Below are positions 22,491-37,600 of a DNA stretch of 64,000 bases, piece by piece. A program made the position numbers and the translations under genes. The first letter of the stretch is position 1, and each line of letters starts with the position of its first letter. Under the pieces are notes generated by a model. That model worked only from the letters and a program-made list of their open reading frames with translations, had not been told where the DNA came from and did not search any database. Source of the stretch: Apteryx mantelli (lineage: Eukaryota > Chordata > Aves > Apterygiformes > Apterygidae); the NCBI RefSeq assembly GCF_036417845.1, contig NC_089982.1, positions 47,827,684 through 47,891,683 on the forward strand, written 5' to 3'.

Positions 22491-25400
22491 AAACACCTAA
22501 TTTGTAATTCTGACAGTGCTTCAGCATGCAACAGGTATGTTGTTGGTCATTCACTACTACGACCTAGGCCAATATAACATCCTTGGGAACAGACCTTTAA
22601 TATTGTAAAGACTTAAGAGATTAGAACTCAAGGAACCTAAGTGATAGATGATTCTTGATGTTGGAAATCTACATTTATTTCTTAGTCACCTGAAAGTTGC
22701 TCTTATGGCCCTGATGTCAGTGAGCTGCTCAGAAACTTAGCCCATTTTCAAGCTCTACTGGGATTCAAAGAATGCCTACCAGATGCTGGGAACCATGCAC
22801 AACCTAACCAATACTGGCAGAGGAACAGACATAATCAAAAAATCTTACTTCTGCCTTCCTAGAGAAGCAGATCCTCACCCTAGATCTTCCCGACCATCTC
22901 AAGTTTCTTACTGAAACTGTTTAACCTTGTATAAATGAATTACTATTTATGATAGGAGAATAAAGAAGAAAAAATTATTCAGCCTCAATGTTCTAAGATA
23001 ATCAGGCAGGTTACTATTTGAATACCGATTTTCATTTTCACAGTGATTAGAACAAGCACAAGCAACAGACCACAGAAACAAACTCACACTAGCTGTCTGT
23101 TGAGCAGCATTCAGTATGTTAGCATGCTTTGAGACTGCCTGTCAGAAGAGGCCCTGAGGTTACAGGAATAAAAGGATGACCAGGGCTTCAGTGCCAAATG
23201 GCTTCCTAGCATTAGGAGTTAGTGGGGTTTTTTTTGTTTTTTTCCTCCACATGCTCACTAACAGAAACACGTATAGGACACATGGGATACCTACAAGGCT
23301 AGAAAGCAGCATCTGAGATGAGGTTAAAATATTGGACACAGATGCCTAAGTCCCCTTTAGATCTTCCAAAGAAAGGACAACTTTTATTTCTGTAAGGATG
23401 GAGCATTCAAATCTTTGTGTACTGAGACTAAAGGGTTCAGTGGTTCTGTATTGTTCAGTGATTTTGTTATTCGCTGTGAGAATGCTTTAGAGGCATTTAA
23501 ATGAGATGGTCTATTGTCTGACCAGATTGCCTCAACTTCGTATGCATTTGAAGCTCTTCCAAATGCTAAGCCTGAAATAATCACAATTATTAAGTAGAAC
23601 ATAATGGTTAAGACAGACATTGATTGGCATACTATGAATACCTAAGACTGACTAAAAGGTACATCAATGACCATTATAAATGACAGTTAGAATATTGTTC
23701 TGGCATTAGCACTTACATCTGACATAATGAGACACTACATTATTGTTATACATTTCAAAGTACAACTTTATGCAAGATCAAATTTCTATTCAACTTTGAA
23801 AGAGACTTGATTTTTCAAATCAAGTTAAAGAGTTACAGTTCTATTCCTGAATGTGACTGGAGATGATATCTTGGCTCAACTGAGCATACTGGCTCTTATC
23901 TCATGCCTAAACCTCTTTATGATTCACTAACCAGACATGTCTGTGACAGAAACCCCCAAGAGACCAGTATAGTAGTCTGTCTAAAATACAGTAGTATTAA
24001 CACAAAGCACATCTCAGAGCCACTTTCAATTAAATAGCTCATCAAGGAGAATGAATTGATGGTGCTCACCTTTTGATAAAGCATTGTAGTAAGAGCACTT
24101 GCCCTGAAGTAGGGGATCTAAGTTGTATAACTTCCTCAGTCAGGGGAAATTCAAATTCACATTTTTAGCAAGAAAAGTCCATCAGAAAAAGAAGTGGACT
24201 CTGCACTTTCTCCTCCTGCAGATGGGAAACTATGTCAAAGAAACATTTAGGAGAGAGAGTATGAGGAACAAGATCATAGTCTGTCTATGAGAATGCCCCT
24301 CAAGTAGTGGAAGTCCTGGATTCAAATTCCCTCAGATTTCTCAAGTCTCTTGCTGAATTTTACTGGGGAGAAATGCTAGGATGGACACCCAGCTTGAGGG
24401 CTGAATCCTGAAACCTACTGAGAGATAGGCACCTTGCTTCAGTCTGCAGGAAAACAACTAAGATTGATTACACAGCCTGCTTTTGCCAGCCTAAGAGTGT
24501 GAGCTGTCACCAACTGGGTAATTCCCTGCCTTCCTCAACCCTCTCCTGTGTGTTGCTGCAGCCAACCTTGTGTTGATATTAACAACTGGGTTGTTGTATG
24601 GTAAACCAGACCAGTTTGCTGACCTGGCTGAAAATGCACTGGGGGGGGGGGGGAGTTAGAAAAAAAAGTATTAATTTTCAGCCAGATCAGCAAGCCGATC
24701 ACCAGAACCAATTGCTCAACTGGAAAAGGGAATGAAAGAGAATGCCTGTTGGATGCCAGAGGGTGGCAGCAAAACCTTTACCCAGCTGAAACCACGCTCC
24801 AGAGATGGACATGGCTTAAAATATAACCTTGTCTTCAGCACTTAAGTATTAGCTAACTGTTCTCTGTTCAGTATAGTGGCTCTTTGTGGAACCCGTTATC
24901 ACTAGCCTAACTATGCGCCTGGGAGCTTAATTTACAGGAACAAGGATGGTATTATACACGCACCTGAGGGCTTTGATGCATACTCCTTCAGCAAACAGCT
25001 GCAGTCAAATTGCCCTGGAGCTGTTTGTTACTGCTCTTTGATCAGAAGTTATGAACCCCACAGCAGAGCCAGGGGAAGGGAGTGCAGGCATCTGCTATTC
25101 TGAGTGTATTCAATTGGTAAAGTGCAGATGGAGGTCAGAGAAAGTTAAACTGCTGGATTTCATAATAAAGTAGTTTGGGTGCATGCATACATTCTAGTCT
25201 GCCACTCAGTTCTGGTATAGTAACAGTAATCTCTAGCAAACACAGAGAACAACAGCTACAAGAAGTAACACTGCAGCAAGATAGTTAAAGGCTGTCTGCT
25301 AACATCCTAAGCCCATAAGGCAAAGTAAAGTTACGCCCTAAAGTCCCATTTTGTGGCACTGCCACTTCCACAGAAATTGTCATACTTGTCCGAACTGCGA

Positions 25401-28400
25401 TCACAGGACTTTTCATGTTGACAGCTTTGTAAGAATGGCAAAAAAAAAGAATTTAACTACAGTTACAGTTCACTGACACTGCAGCCACTCCGATACAATT
25501 TCATTTCCACTTCATAACACACAAGTTTTTCTTCAATAATGATCAACTAAATTAACAAAACCCACGTGACAGTTCAATATTGCCCATTAGTTTTATGTGT
25601 TTATAATACTTCTTACATTTATCCTTTTAATTTACAATGCTTTGCTTCATCTGTTACTGTAAATTCTTCAGAAAAAGAAAAAATCTTGCATAGATAAAGA
25701 ATTGCTTGCTTTTCACTGTTCTGCCAAGGTGAGAAATTATTTAGAAAGTATTCATAACAGTCAAGGCTTTTCTCTTAAATGAGGCAGGTGTCTGTCTTCT
25801 GTAGAGCTCACCTCCTTTCACTCCCCAAAGTGTCAATTTTTTAATGATACGACACAAGGATTATTTTATATAACTGTAACAGGTTTAGTAAAGCAGTAAA
25901 AACTATGTTTGACACACAGCATTCTTGACAGAAAACACACGAGTGATGCAACAAAATAGGAAATTGTCAATTTTATATCGCTCTTCAATACTCAGGAAAT
26001 AAGTGCTGCACACAGAAATATTTAGTTATGGAAAATTTCAGTTTCTGCATGCTTCTGTATGTATCAGCCCGCCAACGCAATGTTCATCCTTGCAGACTAT
26101 CTAAGACAATCTAAGGATGAGTATCCAGGAGCAATGTTAAGCTGGCAGCACGGCCATTTTTATTTTCAAATAGCCTGTCACACTGTATTTGATAAATAAC
26201 CACATATACCATAAAGCATTTATTTATGAATAAGCATTCATAGCCTAGCTAAGTATAATCCTAAATCTGTTATACCTAGTGGCATATTTCTTCTCAGTTT
26301 AAACAACTCCTCCCTCAGTCCTCAAAAATGCAATTTCTGTAGTCAGCATTAAATCACTAACACACTAATTCATTTAGGATAATAAAGTACTATTTTTTGA
26401 TTTTTTGCTTGTGTTATGTTTTTATTTTACAAACAAAAAAACCTCTAAACTAAAAAAAGGTCAAGACAAATGACTAATTGCTTTGGTAATTATGCTGCTT
26501 TCACAAATCCTTAACATCTGGAATTTTGACACTCCCCTCCTAACCCTACTTGGCAAAATAATAATACAGGGCAGTTTATATCATGCATTCATCTTCAGCA
26601 AGAAAATTAACCAGCAGCTGAACTTGTATCGGTACAGTCAGAGCGCATCAACGTTGCATCCTGTGCAGCAACAGAGAATCTATACAGCAATTTTAAGTGA
26701 TGGTTTTAAGTGAAATGATTGTGGCAACATAGCCTGTGGAAATTAACATGAAGGCAAATATTCTTCAGACCTTCAAATAATAATAAAAAAAATCCAGATC
26801 CTAAAATTCTAAGTGAAAGAAATTACTGAAGTTTATATTTCCCATTTCAGTTTTGCAAATACAAACTGATCATACGGCCGCTTAATATTATGTGGTAGTA
26901 CTGTAACATGTACCTATGCATGTCACACTGAATGCCTGCCGTAACTTCATTTCTTTCATAAGATATTAAGTGGTAGGAAAAAAAGTTTACAAAAATATGC
27001 CAGTGTTTGACAAAAAGCTCATCTGTAACTGAGACCTTGTAAGTTTGTGAATTCAAATCACTGAACTTTCAATAGGGAAGTAGTTTAAGCATTTTGATAA
27101 GTGACAAAAAATTAAAACCAAAAGGAGGTCAGGGTATCACTGTGCGTTTTTCCTGTTCAGTTAGTTTGACATTCTACAAAGACTAAACACAGTTTACAAA
27201 TACAGACAAAAGATGAGATTTAAGTTCACGTGCTTTCACAAATGCCTTTCTCCTGTATTAGTAGAGTTAGGTTCTATTACAATCTCCGTATGAACTTCGT
27301 CTGTCTTAGAAGAGTAACAACTTCAGGTTCTTCCAATCTGTATATAAGAATATTCAAATATACCATTGTCACCGACTTCTTGCTAGACTGAATTTCTTAC
27401 TCCTTAGGATTTTCATATTTATATTTTCTTAGCACTTGTCATTTGAAATTCAACTGAATGGCGCAACTACATTAAAAGGGACAGAATTCTTTTTTTTCTT
27501 TTCCTTTTTTTTTTTTTTTAATATATACTTGACACAACAGGCAACCAAAACAGTTACATTTCAGGAACAAACAAGTACTAGTTGAAAAGTAACTTGGAGT
27601 TTGCCTGAAGAAAACAGTATGCAAGCATGAAAACAAGAAACTTCCTGTTCATGTCAGAACTCTGAAATTATCATTTCTAAATAATAAAAAAACCCAATAC
27701 TTACAACAGCATTGCTGTTGTAAAACTCTACCCGGGCAAAATATAATCAAAAACTTCTCTTTCAAAGATTTTTCCCTGTCCTATTAGGAAAAAAAAATCA
27801 CCAGTAACAGGAATTCCCTAAACAACTGGCACTTAAGTTGCTATTGCTCTTAGTTCATGGAACGCCACCTGTCACTGTAAACAGATCAGCCAATCACACC
27901 AACAGAGCATTACAACAGCAGGTGTATTTACCTACATTGATTCTAACTGTCAGGGGAAAAGAAGAAAATGAAAACTCAGTAAATACTGTTAAGTGCACAA
28001 ACATCTAAAAATGTTCTCTGCCTGACTCAACAGCTCAAACAATAATAGCAAAACTAGTCATAAAAATCCTGAGATTCTGATGCATCTGCTCCACGGACAC
28101 TTCAGTAATGTTCCTTTGCTGTAAATTTAATGGAACTTACACGGAGGAATGAACAGACCCCCTAGTGAAAACATTCGTAGTTCAGCACTTAATGTATAAC
28201 ATCCCACTTCTATATTAGAGCTAGAGTAAATTTAACTATATCACTCATGTTTTTTTCGCCACAGACTAGAGTTATTAGCTGTGAAATCCTACACATTTTG
28301 TTTCAAAACAAGAATAAATGAAGTTGTTAATGAGTGACAACAATCATGCAATAAGTAAACCTAAACAACACCTGTTAATAGAAGCATTTTAAGTTAAAAA

Positions 28401-30050
28401 ACAATCAGTACCACTCTTGGTTTGACTTAAAGTAATTACAGATTTTCTCCAATTTATATAATATTACTTGTTGCTTCTATCTGAAAGACCAGCCTCAATT
28501 CCTCTAAACATCTGAATTATTCCCTGTTGAGGTAATTACAGACAAAGAGAAACATTTCAGTGGTAAACTCCTAACACTGAAATTACAGGGAAGTTTTCTT
28601 CAATAAACACATACAAGATATTGTTGGGGCTCATACAGATTTCTTTAATAAAGAACAATTCATGCAAAACATGGCACAGCTAGCTTTATCAATCAGACCA
28701 TATAGCTAAGAAATTCTATCTTTTTCTGTCTACATTAGGTGAAGCAATAACTTGATAAGAAGCTTTGGAAACAGAAAAAGGGAGGGCAGCTAGCAGCTAA
28801 TACACTTAAAACACTATAAAAAAATCCCTTATAGATAGGAAACATACAACTATGCCACTAACTTACAAATACTTATTTTCTGTAGTTTTATTCTGTAATA
28901 AAAGTTGCAGAGTAAAACCTTAAAAATACAAAATTCCTTGAAATCAGAAACAGAACTTTTTTTGCAATGACAGCAGAAACCACTGTATAGTTTTTGCTTG
29001 CTTTTGACAAAAGTTTGTATTTGTAAGATTTTTTTTTAAAGAAAGCATGAATTCATGTATCTGCTCAGCATAAGAAAACAGCAATACTTTAAGAACCTTA
29101 CAGAAATATTTTTAAGACAAAATACTAAGCAAATAGTTTAATTCATAGGTTCAGTCCACATCATTGGAAAGGTCTATTTATAAATGTTATATTTCAAAAT
29201 ACTGTCAATTGAACAATATATTCAAATAATTCATGCAAAGTAACCCTCCTAATTATAACTAATTAACACAACAAAGCCACCCACATTATTATACCAGATG
29301 TATTAGTATCTCATGGAAACAAGTAATTTTCTTCTCATTTACAGTAATTTCAAGGATGCACTGGCTATGCAGTAAGCAAAAATTCTGCTTGAAGTATATT
29401 TTCACAGAGCAATCAGGAGTTTTCAGCATGGGTAGGCATAACCCTTTGCTGCATATGCTAGCTAAAACCAAGACAGAGTTGCATAAGCACACCAGAAAGC
29501 AATCCATGGATGTTCCCAAGCTCTTCCAAAAATGAATCCTATTGGCTTCAGCTGCAGCACTCTTAGCTGCCAGTACTGAACCACTTACATTCACTTTTAA
29601 GGTACTAATCACTGGGCTTTTTGTTAATCCATTTGCATTTGGTTGCTTCAATTTATGAGTACAGATGCTGTTCTGTCCACTCCAACTAAAGATACATCAG
29701 CCATGGCAGAAGGGTAGTAGGTTGGACAGGTAGAAACTTTATCTTAAACCACTGTAGATATATTCAATAAGAGCTCCTCTGACAAAAGCTGTGTGGCTTT
29801 TGCAAAGTGTGGCCTGCACTGAAATCTGTCCTATGAAATGCTCTAAAATCCAGTGACAGCAGCAAATCCTCCAAATAAACAATTTTGTTGACGAAGTTTA
29901 ACAGCAGGCCATTAAAGAGGGCTATTCTAGTTTGAAAGTTTTTTCCCAGCTTTTAAACATACCAACTTGGAACATAAGGCAATGATCATTCTAAGGCACA
30001 GTATACAAGCATCAAAACAACCTTAGTTATAAAGGATAAACAGAAGTGTG
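22491..30050. other. Intergenic / AGA downstream flank, no gene recognised
   Basis: 7.6 kb of AT-rich DNA with a G13 run (24641-24653). Only short open frames occur; the longest is a 120-codon - strand frame at 29289-29651, without a recognisable domain. It may include transcribed 3' flank of AGA. Confidence 0.6.
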
Positions 30051-30052
30051 CT

Positions 30053-30074
30053 TTTATTACTCAATGCTTTTATT
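30053..30074 (-). terminator. Candidate AGA poly(A) signals (two AATAAA)
   Basis: On the - strand AATAAA occurs at 30074-30069 and 30058-30053, about 1.5 kb after the AGA stop. I saw no closer AATAAA on that strand. The true 3' end cannot be seen. Confidence 0.4.
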
Positions 30075-31569
30075 CAAGTAGATAAATAATTAAAGTATTT
30101 ATGACAAGATGTGGTCATTTTACTCCCTCCCCCTTTTTTAAGTTTCCCTAGCAATTTCAAGTTTAGTAAAGATTCAGCCAAATGATCAGCAAGCCATCAA
30201 GTTAAGAGAAGGATCAAACATATCTTCAAATAGCTATAGAACAATCCTCAAGATGCTAAAGTTTTACTCTAAGTGAACCCTGGTATCTCTGGACACAGAA
30301 GGAGAAAGCGACAAAAATACCTTTGTTAGCTATAGATAACTGCCATACTGTACATATGCAATTGTTCTTTTTCAGGGATAACCTGCTACAGAAAGGGCAA
30401 GCACACAGGAAAATAATGACGAGGGAATTACTGTGATTAAAATTCATAATTAATTTCAACTACAGAAAAAAGGTGACAGGAAGATTTCCATCTGTCTTCT
30501 CATCCACTTAAAAGAATCAATAAAAGACTTCAATGCTCCTTGAAGGCTTGTACTAACAGGGATGTCTGGATGCCCTCTCTATTCAAAGACATTCTCAGCC
30601 ATTGCAAAACAAGTTAGAAGTGTCCAGCAAGCAGATGCTCCTTATCTCTTAATTAAGGTTTCCAAATCTTCTCCACCACCACCACCACTCTTCAATCCCC
30701 TTTCTTCGCTTACCAGAATTGGCATGTAATTTTCTTTTCAAAGAAAAAGAAACCTGGACTAAATCTTAGAAGAATGATTAACAATTCTCAAAATAAATCC
30801 CCCTTTCTCCCCCACCCCCCCTGCCATTCATTCCAGGTTTCTGCCAAAGACTTGATTGTAAATGGCAAAGTGAAGGTCCAGTTCAATGATTACTATGCAT
30901 CACTTTTGGCTACTTAGCTCTTATGAAAACAGATTAGAAAGGCTATTAGACACTGAGTCTTTGCATGCACATGAAAATCTGTCCACTTTATGAAACCTGG
31001 AATTACTCAGATGTAAATATTCAGAGAACTTTTTGCCGTATTTAGAACCACAGTTAGATTCTTAGGTTTGCACAAGTTTAAGAACTGACCTGGGATGCAA
31101 TGGAAAGTCTACTGAATTCCTGACTTAAGTGACCTCAAGCATATCCAAGCACAAGGCATTTCAGCCATTTCACTTAGATGTTGACTTTTAAGCAGAGATG
31201 AATTCCCTATGCTAACTGTAAAAGTGTAAGCACACTCTAATTGTGCAGATATATTCACTTCCCTAAACTACACAGAGTCAATTTCTTAAACATCACTCAA
31301 GATTAAAATCCACAATCATTTAGAAGTAATTTTACAAACTAATTAGATTAAGCACCTAAAGATTAAGTTTACTGGCACTATACAAAGTAATTACAAAGTA
31401 GAACTTACTAAAAAAAAGTGAAGTAATAGGTGCATCTCCAACATACCTTTGTACTTGCTCAAAGAATTATACAACAGTAAAAAATGAACAAGCATTTTGC
31501 AAAATAACACCTGAGGAACATTTTTAGCCCTCCCCCCTCTAAGTTTAGATGTTACTAGTACAAAAGCAA

Positions 31570-31670
31570 TTAAATACAATCTACTACTTGCTCGGATGGC
31601 TGACTTAGCAAAGGGCTATAAACCATGAAGTGAAATTGAGTGAATCCTGGAATTTTATTACACGCAGCAC
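31570..31670 (-). CDS. AGA: AGA exon 9: C-terminus
   Basis: 101 nt, ttttctag|GTGCTGCG to TAA at 31572-31570. Encodes [17 protein letters not shown], a variable [10 protein letters not shown] and VVDCI. Cys321-Cys349 correspond to the last human disulfide, and the DCI end is identical to human. Confidence 0.96.
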
Positions 31671-34600
31671 CTAGAAAAGAAAGAAAAAAGTAAGATTTCC
31701 TGCATTTAGGATTAGTGTCTTTGTCACTGCACTTTATCATCTAAAGATCTAGTCATTAATTCTACTACAATGGTGTAATTATCCTTTTACAATCTGTTTA
31801 ACCCAAGATGTCTCAAAAGTATTTAATTTTGAAGTAAAAATACAGGGCTACTGACTGCTGCTGTAGTGCAATTAATGCCCTTATAATACCATTCAAAACA
31901 GTAACGTAAGTTAGGAAAAAATATATATATCTCAGTCCTGATTAATGTAATGAATTCCTCAAACTCTAATCTCTCAAAACACAGAACTATGGGAAATAAA
32001 AGATCAAAGAACGGCAATAAGCAGTCTAACTCAATAAGCCATGTTGATTAGCAAATTGTATTTTCGATTGATCTAAGAGTTCACTAATGAGATGTCTGGC
32101 ACAATGACTGATCTTGGATTGCTTTGAAGCTAGGCTGAACTGTCACAGTCTCGCTGCCTTATGCCATATCTAGGGGAGGCACAGGTATTCTTTTTTAAAC
32201 AGTCAAATTAATCAGAGACAATCCAGGACAACACATTAAGGTTGTATTTTTGATTTTTACTAAAACTTAATAAATTTCTGTGAAAGTCTAACACATCAAA
32301 AGGCAGAGGAATAATTAAGATACTTTAAGTCCACACTAGGACAGTAGCCCTGATAACCAGCACTTGATACTATGGAGGGACAGTACTGCTGCAGTGGTTA
32401 AAGAATAATGAATGATTGTTGCTTTAAAGTCCACCTTCATTTTTGTATTTCTGTGGCCTAGCTAGGGTGTTTGTTGAAGAACATACATACCATAACTTCC
32501 AGTTGCATTGGCACATATAACAGCGCCAAAGAACCTTGGTGCATACTTCTGGATTCTGGAAATAACTTTCTGACAGGCTACTGTTGGGTCTGTTCCCATC
32601 CTCATATACTCCACAGCTTGATAGCTAAAACAAAACAACCCCACACCCAGCGAGTTAGCCTTTCTCAAGTTATACATTCCAAAATATGATTGAGATCTCA
32701 AGTTCTTCAAATAATGGAAAAGCATGATAAGTAACCTTTAGCCAAACTTCACATTGGTGATTATCATCCAAATGCTATATAAAATGTAATTAGAAACAGG
32801 ACTAAAAGGGACTGCAAGATGCCATTGATGCCATTCATCATTCTAAGGCAGTACCAAACCTGGGATTTCTCTGTCTAATCATCTGCAGGAGAAGAGGCTA
32901 AGCAACAGACCAACTCCAACAACAAACCAACAACAACAACGAGCAGCTAAAGAGTTCCCAGCTTTTATTTTCCACTGCACAGCTAAGTTTGACTTCAAAT
33001 CACAGAACTGTTGAGGCTGGAAGGGACCTCTGGAGATCATCTAAGTTCAACACCCCTGCTAAAGCAGGGTAAATGTTAATACTAGTGTTCAAAAAGGCCT
33101 ATGTCAAGATAATTTTTTGAAAAAAAATTGACCTCTGATACTACACGATCGATAAATTATTGATTCCTGTAAGTATCAAAAAGTCTTTCAGAAAAACATG
33201 TGTTTCTGAAAAACTCAAAATTGACCAGCTTTCCTTATTCCATGAATGAAGGTACAATGTTTTGATCAAGCCTTTCATTCACTTTCAAATCTTTTGCAAA
33301 CTGATTCTTTTTCCAAATATTTATTCTAAATGAAAGAGCAATCAAAATTAATTTCCTTTTTATCTACAGTATCACTAGACAAATGACAATATGGACAATG
33401 CTTGAGATAAATCATCTGCATTTCCAAAATGTTCACAGAAGCAAAAAACCTACTTCTGTTGTCATTTACTTTCATAACCCAAAGGTTAAAAGATAATGCA
33501 TAATATAACTCAAGCTCAAACAATGCTTTATTTTGATGAAAAATACATAAAGACTTCAACTCTTGTTACACTAACACTGACTCATCTAAAGACAGTATTA
33601 ACTATAGATGTCATCAAATTACTTCAGAAGAGGATTTCCCTTGCATTTTGAGACTCCCTATTACCTTTGATTTATTATACCTATCAGATGGGTTCAATTT
33701 AAACCAAAGATATCTGAATATACAGCTATATTTCACAGATATCTCTTCATTAATCAGTAACTACATTAAGATGTTCCTATTTCAAAGAAGGTGGTCAGAA
33801 TATAATAGCAATTTTGCCCTTGGACACATCCTTGACTTCTGGCCTGTTGATTCTGTTCATATAAGAACGCACCTTTGCTTTTTATTTGTGAACATCTAAA
33901 CAACATGGAATTCCCTTCTATTTAGGAAAGATCTGTATAAGGAACTTGTGATTAGTCATCTAGTCCGAGTTATTTTCTAAAACCAGTTGGTGCAAACAAA
34001 ACATGTTAAGCATTTCAACTAGATCCTTCAGGCTGTTAAGAAGTAATGTGAACTTTTATTGATTAGCCTCATAGTGGAAGCCAATTCACTACTACTGTCA
34101 GTATCTCATACCTCAGAATAATAGTAGTCAATTTCCTCTTATTTCAACACTGGCTTGGAAGAGCTAGAAAAATCTTTGAGGACTGCAACATTTATAAATA
34201 CCCATCTGCTAGCAAGCATTTGTAAGAACCAGAGTTTCCAAAACAATACAGTTCCTTCAAGCATCGGTGTCTGTTATGTTCAGCCTGGACTTCCATAATG
34301 CATTCTCATTGAGATCTATCCACAAGGATGACTGTCAGGATTCAGACAGTAATGAAAACAGCCTTATTTTATACAGGTTAGGCAACCATGACAGAATTAA
34401 AACATCTCTCTTCCAAATGCAAATTAGATACCAATTACTTAAGATACAATTACACCACACACCTCTGAGTAATCTGAGACTCCCTCCTCATCCTTTCTAC
34501 AGTTTATAACACTTATTTCCCACACAACTAAACACTCCTGAGGAGAAAGTTAGTCAGTTTTGTTAAAGACCATGCAGATCAGGAATACACTCACTACTAC

Positions 34601-37600
34601 TGCCTGTTTGCTCCCAGCCTGGCAGTACTGAGGGGATCAATCACCCAGATGTTTAAGAAACACTGAAGTCCTTTGTTCCTCTGAAGACAGGTTGTAGGGA
34701 CAACTTGATTTTGCTACTGTTCTTTCCCCTTTCATTCCTCTTTTACCCCCACTTCAGCACCCCACATCAGACTGTCTTTTCAATCAATTACTTAAATTGC
34801 TGAGTTCACATTTTGTTAGAGAAAGCCAGCAAAGTCCTAAGGACAAACCTGGGTAAGAAGCGCATCATGATGTCACCATCCCCAGTGGCTGCAGCTCCTC
34901 CAGCTGTACTATCAGCATAAGCTCCTGCTCCAGGTATTGGAGAGTCTCCTACACGGCTTCAGTGACCAATGAAAGGAAAAATTTTTAAAAAATATATATA
35001 ATATGTGTATATATACACACACACATATATATATAAATTAATTTTATAGAAGAAAATTGGGTTATAACTTATGAATTCAGTGGGGTTGCATTAATGTAGT
35101 TCTTCACCTGATACTTACTGGCAAGTTCTTATGACTTGGACACCAATTTGCTAACTTTACTGCCTCCAGCTGTGTTAGTGTTAAACCCACAGGAGAATAG
35201 AAGAGGTAAGGAGGTTACACTATTGCAGTCAGAAGTCCTGTCTTAATACTACCGATGAAAGTACTCTGTGATAACCTGACTGACCTGAGGCTTAATCCAC
35301 CTCCAGACACACCTTCTTGTCATTATACTGACTCCTCCAGCTGGGGCAGTCAGGTTCAGCCATTAGGCAACAGTAAGTAGCTGGGGACACTGGTATCTTC
35401 AATAATACTTGTTAAATCCAAAAGATGTCTGACACTGTTGACAGACAAGACTCCTGGCTATGGAGGGAAAAAAAACACCTCAAAGATAAGAAATATAGGC
35501 CTCAGGCTGTGATTCTGTGTACATTTCTTTGGAGACTGTGCACCTTTCCAAGATGCTCATTCCTCTCTGGTGCCTTACCTTAACATTGTGCCAAATCATT
35601 TTCCAGCTTAATCAGTTTCTCAGTACTCAGATTCATGGCAGCCCAGAAACAAGCAAGGTCATTTTGTGATAGTCATAATCTAAAACATACACTGTCACAA
35701 GTATTCCAAGCTTTTTTCTAAAACCACAAATACTAACCCTGGAATTTTGTGAACTCCACCATTAGTAGATGTCCCGGAAGCAATGGTTCCACTCTCACCA
35801 ATTACAATCATACCTAAAATTTTCAATAAGGTATGAAACATACTCAGAAGCACTCTGACATATTTGTTAAACTGACACTATAGTTATCATTAACTAGAAC
35901 CATGATATCCAGACTGTTTGAAATTACTGATACTTTGAAATATGGGAAAACCAGGCTCTTAAAGAAAACAAGTTCTTTGTAAAACATATTTGGAAAGTTT
36001 TGGACGGATTACAAGAGTCTAAAAAGGAATTCTTAACCAGTGACACAGTAGTTATTTCAGAGTTGTACATTACTGCTGTCCAAGTTGCCAATGCCTCTTG
36101 ATATGCACCTATGTGACCTGGTAAAGAACCAGGAGCCACAGTCTGCACTGGTACCATCAGAACAACAAAGTTTGGAAATTCAGTAAACAGTGCTTGAAGT
36201 AGATTGAAAAAAGAAAAAAAAAATCAGAGAGAAAAGCTTAAACTTGGCAGAAGGTGAAATACAGCCTATCAAAGAAAAAAAGGATTACATGACAGACGGT
36301 CATACATGTGGGTGAGCCCACCCCTGACTAATTTCATGCTGATGAGGAAGCCACAGCATCATATTGAGTGTCTTTAAGACAGGGCAGCAACTGCTGCTGA
36401 CAGCAATGTCAGAACATACTGATAGCCAAAAAACAGAATTCAAACAGTTGAATTATGGTTCTCTGATCTCACTTAGCAGTATCTTCTTTCTCATAGAAAA
36501 AAGTTTTCTAATCAGTAGAAGCTAAAAGCATAGAGGCACTGGCTCTACAGCCATCATTAGCTTCTGCAAAGAGACTGGAAGGACATCAGTTCCTACCAAC
36601 TTCCTAAATGCATTCTGAATGAAGACACTTTTCAAGATGTGTTAGCCAAGGAGATGTTTCATATATAGAACACTGGGATGAGAGAACATGGAATACAAAG
36701 ATAAGCACCAATATATACTACAAAACAGCTTAAGACTGCTTAATGATAAATAAAATTCAGGAGTTGATGTAACAAATTAACCTCTCATCCTGACACTCTA
36801 CAATCTTTGAGTTTTCTGGAACATATTGAATATTGTATACCCTAGTAAAGAAAAATTCTTAAATTGGTAAGTAGCCTGACATCTGTAGAACATTAATTTG
36901 TTATTAGCAAGGAAGAGGAGAAGCAAAGACGACAGACTAACACTTGAAATGACTTGTTAATTCTTGATTTTGAAAATACTGTCAGACAAAAGGTTCTGAA
37001 TTGCTAAATTGAGAAAAATCCAGCCTAAAACAAAAAGTGTAAGTTTTAAGATGACAAGGTATAAAGCTTTGAAAGATGTGAATCTGTAACTGCTCCATTC
37101 CACTCCTGTAATGGTCGCTGCCTTTGTCAGATCTGCTTATGAATTAGCTGACAGACTTAGCAATTAACAGTCCTTAATCAGTAGGCTCTTAGAAGTCTTT
37201 GGGACTACTAATGCTAACCTGTTTTAAGCATATCAGTTTCTGTAGAAGTTTACTGCTTCAGTTAAAAGCCAGAATGGAAGTAAAATGAAACTAGGCTTTA
37301 TTTTTTAAGTTTAAGGACAGTCTGACAAACATTTCTTTTGGCAACAGCACTAACTTAAAACTGTTTACTCACTTCTCCCACCTCTGCAAAACTTTAAGTT
37401 GGGCTGACAGCTATTGGGGAGATTTGACCCAAATCAGCCATAATTCAGATATCAAGGTTAAAAATAACCATTTCTTATTTTTCTAAGTACCCATATCTGC
37501 CCAAGCAACTGTGCCAAGACATCTGAGGGAGAAGCAGTAGGGCAACAAACACAAGATGAAGCAAGTGGCTGTGTAGGCAGCACACTTTAAAATAAGCGAA

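Noticed and set aside
22095..22496. Open frames of 70-94 codons
   Set aside because: They are inside solo LTR B, with no gag, pol or env similarity.
35924..36157. 77-codon - strand frame, checked as the missing AGA exon 5
   Set aside because: It lacks the GPY and HDTIG motifs. The true exon 5 was found at 37795-37915 with matching phases.
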